Positions 35,101 to 40,734 of a stretch of 42,470 nucleotides of DNA are shown here, in pieces (within the stretch, counting starts at the first letter, position 1; the number at the start of each line of letters is the position of its first letter). The stretch is from Bacteroidota bacterium. Its GTDB lineage: Bacteria > Bacteroidota > Ignavibacteria > SZUA-365. The stretch lies in NCBI GenBank assembly GCA_014860565.1, contig JACZJN010000058.1, forward strand, positions 1-42,470. Direction: 5' to 3'. A program made the position numbers and the translations under genes. Below the pieces are notes generated by a model. That model was not told where the DNA came from. It did not search any database and saw only the letters and a program-made list of their open reading frames with translations.

Positions 35101-37315
35101 CCTCGGCGAGCTGTACATGGTGCTCGGCGCGTATGATCAGGCCATCGATGCATATTCGCGCGCGCAGGCATTCGCCGAATCGAGCGGCAACACGGCGGGC
35201 GTTGCAGCGGGACACATCGATACCGCGGGCTGCCTGATCGAAAAGCGCGAGTACGACGCCGCGCAGAAACTTCTCAAGCGCGCCGCCCTGCTGCTCGAGG
35301 AAGCGCATGACGTCAACATCACCGCCATGCTGCATTATCGCAGCGGAATCCTGCATCTCATGCGCGCCGACGAGGAATCGCTCGATCAGGCGCTGACGCA
35401 GTTCAATCTGCTCGGCGATCTTGCCGACAGCCACGGCTTCGATTCCTTCAGCATTCTCGCCCGCTCCTATGCGGGACTGACGCAACAGCGGCTGGGCCGT
35501 GCCGCCGTGGCACTGGAACTTTCGCTGGAAGCGATGCAGCTGCTGGAGGAGAAAGGTCCGCTCTACGGCGGTTCGCACGACATCCTCTACAACCATGCGA
35601 TGATACTCCGCGCCAACCGCGACACCGCGGGCGCGAACGACTGCATCACGCGTGCCCATGAGGCGCTGATGCGCAGCGCCGAGAGCATCGCCGACGCCCA
35701 GCTCTACCGCAGCTATCTCGAGCAGGTGTACGTCAACGCCGAAATCGAGCGCGAGTTCGCGCGCACCCACCGCAGCGAATCACCGCATGCGCTCACGGCC
35801 GTGCGCGAGCAGAACCTGCGCACGCTCTATGCCGTCGCGAGCAAAATCAATTCCGTCCTCGATCTCGATCAGCTGCTCGACACCATCATGGACAGCGCGC
35901 TCGAAAGCATGAGCGGCGAACGCGGACTGATTTTCCTGATCGAAAACGACCAGCTCGCCTTGAAAGTCTCGCGCAACGTGGAGAAGGAAACCATCCGCGA
36001 CGCGACGGAAATCAGTCTGAGCATTCTGCGCGACGTGCTCAACGCAGGCCGGCCGATCATCGTCTCCGACACCGCGGCGAGCGAGGAATTCCGCAAACGC
36101 GAATCAGTGGTGAACTTCAACATCCACTCGTTGATCTGCGTGCCGATGAAGTCGCGGGACCGCATCATCGGCACGGTGTACGTCGACAGCCGCTCCGATG
36201 CGCTGTCCGCGATGTCCTTCTCCGAAATCGACGCAGAGTTTCTCGAGGCCTTCGCGAATCTCGCGACCATGGCCATCGAAAACGCCCGTCTGCACGCGGA
36301 GTTGAAAAAAGAGAATCTGTATCTGCGCCGCGAAGTGGAGCAGCGCTTCGGCTTCGAAAACATCATCGGCGGCAGCAAACCGATGCAGCAGCTGTTCGCG
36401 GAAACACAGGCGGCGATCGACAGCGAAGGCAGCGTGCTCATCTATGGCGAAAGCGGCACGGGAAAGGAACTCATCGCAAAGGCCATTCACTACAACGGCA
36501 CGCGGCGCGAACACCGCTTCGTCGCAGTGGATTGCGGCGCACTCCCCGACACGCTGCTCGAAAGCGAACTCTTCGGATACAAGCGCGGCGCGTTTACCGG
36601 CGCGGTGACCGACAAACCCGGGCTTTTCGAGGAAGCGCACAACGGCACGCTGTTTCTAGACGAAATTTCCAACACCTCGCTGGCTTTCCAGGCGAAGCTC
36701 CTCCGCGTGCTGCAGGAAGGGGAATTCCGCCGCGTGGGCGACACCAAGACGCGCATCGCCAACGTGCGCGTGATCTGCGCGACGAACAAGGATCTGCAGA
36801 AGGAAATCGAGGCCGAACGCTTCCGCCAGGATCTGTTCTACCGACTCAACGTCATTCCCATCACCGTGCCGACCCTGCGTGCCCGTATTTCGGACATCCC
36901 GCTCCTTGTTGAGCATTTCATCGCGAAATACAATCAGCGGCATCCTTCTCCCGTGAGGGGCGCCTCCGCCGATGTGATCGAGTACCTCCAGAAACTTCAG
37001 TGGAACGGCAACGTGCGCGAACTGGAAAACCTCGTCAACCGTCTTATCGCACAGTCGCAGGAAGAAATGCTGACCACGCGGATGATCCCATCCGACTACG
37101 CCACTGCCCAGAAATCGGCCGCTTCCACAGAGCGCGGGGATTTCGAAGTGTCGCTGAAATCGCCCCATCGGCTCGGCACACTGCAGGATATCGAGAAGGA
37201 GCACATCACCTTTGTCCTCCGGCATACCGATGGCAACAAGACGGAAGCCGCGAAAATACTGGGGCTCAAGCGCACGACACTCGTCGAGAAGATGAAGAAA
37301 CTGGGGATGATGTAA
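32186..37315 (+). CDS. Ser/Thr protein kinase - AAA ATPase - TPR - GAF - sigma54 activator fusion
   Basis: A 1709-residue regulator starting at ATG 32186. The open frame runs much further upstream, but only through gpsA. Domains in order: (1) protein kinase, about 13-270, with GSGGMGLVY, Lys43 in VAVKVL, HGDLKPAN (Asp136), DFGLS (Asp153) and YLAPE; all key residues are present. (2) AAA/STAND-like ATPase, about 300-650, with Walker A GPEGVGKT (Lys324). (3) TPR-type helical repeats, about 700-1190. (4) GAF sensor, about 1210-1375. (5) Sigma54-interaction domain, about 1390-1635, with Walker A GESGTGKE (Lys1427) and an intact GAFTGA loop (1468-1473). (6) Fis-type helix-turn-helix at the C-terminus (TEAAKILGLKRTTLVEKM). 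It should activate sigma54 promoters by ATP hydrolysis in response to a ligand or its own kinase. Such fusions are known in myxobacteria and some FCB genomes. A sigma54-like site follows the gene. Confidence 0.93.
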   Translation: MSDPSTPLPLVPGCTLESLAGSGGMGLVYRARYGADARPVAVKVLHACDPSLRARLQTEFRLLSRLEHPALVRMHDFGYLDDGRPFFVMDWVEGTAISASSIRVGEDIDGERFASLVYDLTSALAFIHSQHVIHGDLKPANILLADGKPRIMDFGLSALHDAAQNGAAVRQGLNGTFEYLAPELIRGEAPTPATDLYALGCVLHELVEGAPPYEGGDAMEVLRKHLREAVPAPTTQLPEALAAWITSLLQKQPQLRFRSALQLHAAAAAYLGRPPAQQADTDTGTLRLLEIPRDQEHARARELWEQTRTKTGMLVVVGPEGVGKTRFLREQGTEIQFAGGRVLRIDIRAGDGMFTSTLRMLQHEATVDGETDSLCARIATWFPDAFPGVEPASRDGLTTDSLRLRTIHAATELLCRHIAPDALLVDNFHLADEFTREFFAYLLAWADANAHAGMLLLAAHDATSDDAFLPDSPLLQTLRLPALGKAEVGQALRDLFGGISPSFVEVIARQSKGLPGRIEDLLNFCLTERILESTDHGWLVHERENLGGIFPATMPQLYARTIERLDEDARAALVTLAATPIPASLEALAHVSGMSEFDLRAALADLMRAELVEGALDALTPAHDAVREALGSLQSSETHNDSARKLPGMPELHAAWYDWYAAHPPRHDAEALRAHHALHGIEPGRALPHLLEAAHSRENRFDVAGAEAMLRAALPLIDETDTERRFIALDGLSRHSNILGRRAEEEEFLEEMLLLAAQSNSNTRLAAVYRNQTEHYISISEFERARRSAEKALGYFGEIGDALGQAWCHQKIGLTEYRTRPGEHVLTHYEKARALFRSSTAASDEGGILIDIGLVYYSVLENPERALACFEEARSIFEANQDKRGLTRAFGNMGAQYYALGRYEEALEFHGKANALATASGDRRLIATSYGSLGQCEIALCRYSPALLHLQEDLRISREIADRFRQELCLENLGELYMVLGAYDQAIDAYSRAQAFAESSGNTAGVAAGHIDTAGCLIEKREYDAAQKLLKRAALLLEEAHDVNITAMLHYRSGILHLMRADEESLDQALTQFNLLGDLADSHGFDSFSILARSYAGLTQQRLGRAAVALELSLEAMQLLEEKGPLYGGSHDILYNHAMILRANRDTAGANDCITRAHEALMRSAESIADAQLYRSYLEQVYVNAEIEREFARTHRSESPHALTAVREQNLRTLYAVASKINSVLDLDQLLDTIMDSALESMSGERGLIFLIENDQLALKVSRNVEKETIRDATEISLSILRDVLNAGRPIIVSDTAASEEFRKRESVVNFNIHSLICVPMKSRDRIIGTVYVDSRSDALSAMSFSEIDAEFLEAFANLATMAIENARLHAELKKENLYLRREVEQRFGFENIIGGSKPMQQLFAETQAAIDSEGSVLIYGESGTGKELIAKAIHYNGTRREHRFVAVDCGALPDTLLESELFGYKRGAFTGAVTDKPGLFEEAHNGTLFLDEISNTSLAFQAKLLRVLQEGEFRRVGDTKTRIANVRVICATNKDLQKEIEAERFRQDLFYRLNVIPITVPTLRARISDIPLLVEHFIAKYNQRHPSPVRGASADVIEYLQKLQWNGNVRELENLVNRLIAQSQEEMLTTRMIPSDYATAQKSAASTERGDFEVSLKSPHRLGTLQDIEKEHITFVLRHTDGNKTEAAKILGLKRTTLVEKMKKLGMM

Positions 37316-37409
37316 GCCGTCAATATCCTGACGATTGCCGTTTCTTGACGTCAGCATCGTGCCGCTGTCACAAAAACCCTGTTTCCGGGTCATTACAGCG
37401 GGGCATTTC

Positions 37410-37426
37410 CGGCACGATTATGGCAT
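37410..37426 (+). promoter_or_regulatory. Sigma54-type -24/-12 promoter candidate
   Basis: The sequence reads cGGCACG-ATTA-TGGCat: GG at 37411-37412 and GC at 37423-37424, exactly 10 bases apart, with an intact GGCACG. It departs from the YTGGCACG-N4-TTGCW consensus at the T before GG and at one T of TTGC. The predicted start lies near 37436, about 100 bases before the secreted-protein gene. A TGACGTCA palindrome at 37346-37353, about 60 bases upstream, could be an activator site. Confidence 0.5.
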
Positions 37427-37479
37427 CTAAGTACTTCGAGTCATTAATGAAACTTTAATGCTATTTGCCTGATTTTTCA

Positions 37480-37508
37480 TTGCATTCGTTCCGGCAAAGG
37501 TGTAATTT
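37480..37508 (+). promoter_or_regulatory. Alternative housekeeping-type promoter
   Basis: TTGCAT (37480-37485) and TAATTT (37503-37508) are 17 bases apart, about 29 bases before the start at 37537. The match is weak; it is listed because it competes with the sigma54 reading. Confidence 0.25.
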
Positions 37509-37536
37509 CACAGAGGTATAATCAGACGGCTATATA

Positions 37537-39789
37537 GTGACACGTTACCTATCCATATTGTTCGCCCTGTTGTTGTGGACGGGAAGCACCGGCCAGGCAC
37601 AGGATATCAACCCGCAGAATCTCAACGCGGAGCTGACGGCGGACTGGTACGTGAAGCTCACATGGCAGGCAGCCCCCGGGCAGCTCCCCTCCAGCTATGA
37701 AGTCTGGCGAGGATATATCTCACCCGACGAGCGCGTCGCACAGATTTATTCCCCCACCGCCGTGCAGTTCACCGACTACGATGTGAAGTACGGCGAAGAG
37801 TATGTCTACATGGTCGTCGCGATCTATCCGGGATCCAGGTACGGCAGGGCCTTTACGAGTATTCGCATCATGCCAGCGCCTGACGGATTGAATTTCACGT
37901 CCGACCCGAAAACCACCGTACGTGTAGGAATGGACTATGTCTATGCGCCATCCGTCGATGCCGCCAACCCCGCGGATATCGATTATATGCTCGTGGGCTC
38001 GGTGCCCGAGGGTATGACGCTGAACAATGTCGTCGGCGGCGGCTCCTACATTTACTGGAATCCGAAGAAAGCGGGTGTGTACCGTGTGACCATCGTCGCC
38101 ACCAACGTCCGCACCCACGCCTATGCGGATCAGCAATTCGACATCAAGGTGGCGGACAAGGCCGGTACGCTGAATGGTTTTGTGAAGACAATCACCAATC
38201 AGCCGCTCGCCGGTGCGATTGTGCGTTTCTGGCAGGTTTCCAAAAACACGAACATGAATTACGAGGTGCGCACCGACGCGAACGGTGAGTTCGTTCTTGA
38301 GAACGTGCAGGTCGGACGCATCTACGCATATGCGGAGCCACCGACCGATGCCTACCAGCCGCAGTGGTACATCAATGCACCGAGCTTCGACGAAGCACTT
38401 GAACGCGTACTCGACACGCTGAATAACAACACGCTCCGCTACGAATTCTATTTATTTGCATCCGCGGGCATTCCCGCACCTGTCACAGGCCGCGTGGTCA
38501 ACGAATCCGGAGCTCCCGTCAGTGATGCGAAAGTATCGTTCATCCGCAAGCAGGACTTCATCCATATCGGCGATACCAGCAGCCTGAAAAACTTCGCGCA
38601 GGACATCGTCACTCCCTGGCAATCCGGGGTCATCGACACGATGGTTTACACGAATTTCAACGGCAATTTCAGTGTGAATCTGCCGGTCGGGCGCGAGTAT
38701 TACACGATTGTGGAAAAGGATCAATACCTTAGCACGTTCATCGGCGAAGAAACGAATGCGATGATGGCGAAGGCGATCCGTATCGAGAACAGCAACAACC
38801 TGAACTATCGTCTGCTCAGTTCCGGATCGAGCAACAACAAGCTCTACGGCAAGGTTTCCAGCAAGGCGACCGGCGTGAGCAAGTCCGCCACGATCGTGCT
38901 GATCGATACCGAACTCAAGCGCGGCGCAGGTGGTGGGAATACCTACCGCAAGTACCGTTCAGTCGTGACCGATTCCAACGGCGTGTTCAATTTCGATAAC
39001 CTCCCCGATTCACCACCGTCTGCCCTGCTCGCCATTCCGATGGACAACAATCTTGCCCCGCAGTATTACCATTCCAGCGGCGGCCGGAGCAACTTCACCG
39101 AAAGCGAAGAACTCTCACCGCTTGGCACGATGCAGAACATCAATTTCGAGCTGCAGGAAACCAAGCGCCTCGGCATCGGCAGCTACTTTGGGCAGGTGAT
39201 CCTCCGCAAGGGCGCCGAACGCATTCCCCTCGCGGGCACGATCGTTTTCGCGGAAGCCGAAAGCACGGGCAAGCTCGCAGGCTACGCCATCACCGATTCG
39301 ACCGGCTGGTACTCCATCGTCGGGCTCGAACCCGGGAATTATCTCCTCTACGCCGACAATCCGACCTACAGCAATCACTCGGTCTTCACACCCGCACGTG
39401 CGAGCCGCACAATGCCGGTGACCATGACCTATGTGAATTCACTCGATCTGAATCGCACCGTCGGAGTGAATTTCAATATCGATGACCTGCGCACCACCGT
39501 CGGTGTGAATGAGGACGTTGCTCCGGGCACACTGTTCCTCTCGCAGAATTATCCGAATCCGTTCAATCCGTCGACCACGATACAGTTCAACGTGCCGCAA
39601 AGCCAGCACGTTACACTGAAGGTGATCAACGCACTCGGTGAAACCGTCGCCACACTCGTCGATGGAAACGTAGAAGCCGGTCATCACAACGTCGTCTTCG
39701 ACGCCGACGGAATGACTTCGGGCGTGTATTTCTACCAGCTCCAGAGCAACGGACAATCGCTCGGCAAACACATGCTACTGGTGAAATAA
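37537..39789 (+). CDS. Secreted multi-domain protein with carboxypeptidase-regulatory-like folds and T9SS domain
   Basis: A 750-residue protein; the start is a GTG at 37537, followed directly by a signal peptide (1-22, ending GQAQ). Residues 25-115 look like a fibronectin type III domain (VKLTWQAAPGQLPSSYEVWR). Residues 115-210 are a cadherin-like Ig fold. At least three carboxypeptidase-regulatory-like beta folds follow (LNGFVKTITNQPLAGAIVRF; VTGRVVNESGAPVSDAKVSF; GQVILRKGAERIPLAGTIVF). The last 90 residues are a canonical T9SS sorting domain (LSQNYPNPFNPSTTIQF, NALGETVATLVDG, GVYFYQLQS). Probably a surface or matrix protein with no enzyme domain. It lies downstream of the sigma54 activator gene and a sigma54-type site, so its expression may be under that protein's control (inference). 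Confidence 0.87.
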   Translation: MTRYLSILFALLLWTGSTGQAQDINPQNLNAELTADWYVKLTWQAAPGQLPSSYEVWRGYISPDERVAQIYSPTAVQFTDYDVKYGEEYVYMVVAIYPGSRYGRAFTSIRIMPAPDGLNFTSDPKTTVRVGMDYVYAPSVDAANPADIDYMLVGSVPEGMTLNNVVGGGSYIYWNPKKAGVYRVTIVATNVRTHAYADQQFDIKVADKAGTLNGFVKTITNQPLAGAIVRFWQVSKNTNMNYEVRTDANGEFVLENVQVGRIYAYAEPPTDAYQPQWYINAPSFDEALERVLDTLNNNTLRYEFYLFASAGIPAPVTGRVVNESGAPVSDAKVSFIRKQDFIHIGDTSSLKNFAQDIVTPWQSGVIDTMVYTNFNGNFSVNLPVGREYYTIVEKDQYLSTFIGEETNAMMAKAIRIENSNNLNYRLLSSGSSNNKLYGKVSSKATGVSKSATIVLIDTELKRGAGGGNTYRKYRSVVTDSNGVFNFDNLPDSPPSALLAIPMDNNLAPQYYHSSGGRSNFTESEELSPLGTMQNINFELQETKRLGIGSYFGQVILRKGAERIPLAGTIVFAEAESTGKLAGYAITDSTGWYSIVGLEPGNYLLYADNPTYSNHSVFTPARASRTMPVTMTYVNSLDLNRTVGVNFNIDDLRTTVGVNEDVAPGTLFLSQNYPNPFNPSTTIQFNVPQSQHVTLKVINALGETVATLVDGNVEAGHHNVVFDADGMTSGVYFYQLQSNGQSLGKHMLLVK

Positions 39790-39810
39790 TCCACCCCGAA
39801 ATAAGAGCAT

Positions 39811-39842
39811 AAAAAAACCGTCCCATGTGGACGGTTTTTTTT
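39811..39842. terminator. Bidirectional intrinsic terminator
   Basis: The stem CCGTCC/GGACGG with loop CATGT is flanked by an A tract (39811-39817) and a T tract (39835-39842), so it can end transcription in both directions. It lies 22 bases after the stop of the secreted-protein gene. Confidence 0.9.
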
Positions 39843-39870
39843 GCATTCGCATTCGCGTTCGCATTCGCAT
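39843..39870. repeat. GCATTC hexamer repeats
   Basis: Four and a half consecutive copies of GCATTC follow the terminator; one copy reads GCGTTC. Confidence 0.85.
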
Positions 39871-39905
39871 GGGCGCTTGGTGTGGCATTGGTGGTTGTCT
39901 CGGCA

Positions 39906-39939
39906 TTTGTAGGGGCGCAGCATGCTGCGCCCCTACAAA
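39906..39939. repeat. Perfect 34-bp palindrome (GTAGGGGC type)
   Basis: The left arm TTTGTAGGGGCGCAGCA (39906-39922) is an exact inverted copy of the right arm at 39923-39939, with no spacer. Palindromes bounded by GTAGGGGC and GCCCCTAC recur in intergenic DNA of many bacteria and look like REP/MITE-type elements. It lies between convergent genes. Confidence 0.85.
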
Positions 39940-40010
39940 CCCAAACCCAAAACCCAAACCCAAACCCAAAAACCAAAATCCCAAACCCAAAATCCCAAAC
40001 CCAAACCGAA
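39934..40010. repeat. CCCAAA low-complexity array
   Basis: About eleven imperfect copies of CCCAAA, with spacing varying from 6 to 9 bases (CCCAAAC, CCCAAAA and AATCCCAAAC variants), start within the right end of the palindrome. Spacers are not unique, so this is not a CRISPR array. Confidence 0.85.
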
Positions 40011-40011
40011 A

Positions 40012-40056
40012 TCCTACATCCTATATCCTACATCCTAAGTCCTATATCCTATATCC
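40012..40056. repeat. 7-bp tandem repeat TCCTAYA
   Basis: Six head-to-tail heptamers (TCCTACA, TCCTATA, TCCTACA, TCCTAAG, TCCTATA, TCCTATA) plus a partial seventh. They end 15 bases before the stop codon of the minus-strand lipoprotein gene. Confidence 0.9.
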
Positions 40057-40071
40057 CGAGATGCGAAATAT

Positions 40072-40734
40072 CTATTGCCGCTTGCGTCGGATCCAGAGGA
40101 TGAGGGCTGCCAGAACCACCACCACCAGAATCCCAAGAACCCACCAGACGCTGGTGCCGCTCGAGGCGACAATTACGGCTTCCATCTTCTTCGCGTCGTT
40201 GAGGTCGGAGAGTTTGAACACCCATACGGCATGATCCCCGTCGATGGTGTCGGCATTGCTCTCCCGTACTTCGCCGGGAAAATTATAGCGATACGTGAAT
40301 GTGAAATTGTCGAGCATCCCGTCGCCGGAACTGCTTGTGCTCGGAAGGGATTGCACGAAGCGAAACACGTCACCCTCGCGCATCCATTTGATATCTATAT
40401 CCTTGAATCCCGTGCATGCGGACAGACGCTGAATATCGTCGAATTGAAGTGCAACAAAGACGTGGCGGGTCGAGTCTACTTCCCGTGATTCCGTGCGCAC
40501 GCTCTTGACGACGATGCCGTCGGAAGCATACTGTGCGCGAACGGAGTCTTCGTTGAACGAAAGAGCCCCGCCCTTGAACCAGGAGAGCACGTTTTCGGAA
40601 ATCCAGTAGTGGATTTCCATTTCCCCGGAGCCGTCTTCGTTCAGCTCAGTATCCTGCTCGTAAAAGATGCAGCCGGCAATCAGCAGCGGCATGACGCATA
40701 GGAAGAGGGCAAATCGACGCACTGTGGACCTCAT
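40072..40734 (-). CDS. LppM-like lipoprotein with C-terminal membrane anchor
   Basis: A 220-residue protein with a lipoprotein signal (Cys22 in LLIAGCIFYEQ). The beta-rich body starts with ELNEDGSGEMEIHYWIS, similar to the opening of LppM/DUF3153-type domains (a strand carrying acidic residues and GSG). A C-terminal membrane helix follows (about 193-213, WWVLGILVVVVLAALILWI) with a basic tail RRKRQ. The combined lipid anchor and C-terminal helix suggests that it faces the periplasm from the inner membrane. The function of the family is poorly known. The ATG overlaps the stop of the PD40-OmpA gene (ATGA). Confidence 0.72.
   Translation of the reverse strand: MRSTVRRFALFLCVMPLLIAGCIFYEQDTELNEDGSGEMEIHYWISENVLSWFKGGALSFNEDSVRAQYASDGIVVKSVRTESREVDSTRHVFVALQFDDIQRLSACTGFKDIDIKWMREGDVFRFVQSLPSTSSSGDGMLDNFTFTYRYNFPGEVRESNADTIDGDHAVWVFKLSDLNDAKKMEAVIVASSGTSVWWVLGILVVVVLAALILWIRRKRQ

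Noticed and set aside
33548-35770. 740-codon minus-strand open frame inside the kinase-regulator gene
   Set aside because: Antisense shadow; the plus-strand frame has continuous ATPase and TPR motifs through this region.
37517-37522. TATAAT as a -10 for the secreted-protein gene
   Set aside because: No -35 at a usable distance, and the predicted start would leave only about eight bases before the GTG start.
39934-40056. CRISPR-like array of short repeats
   Set aside because: Repeats are 6-9 bases with no unique spacers of constant length and no cas genes nearby.
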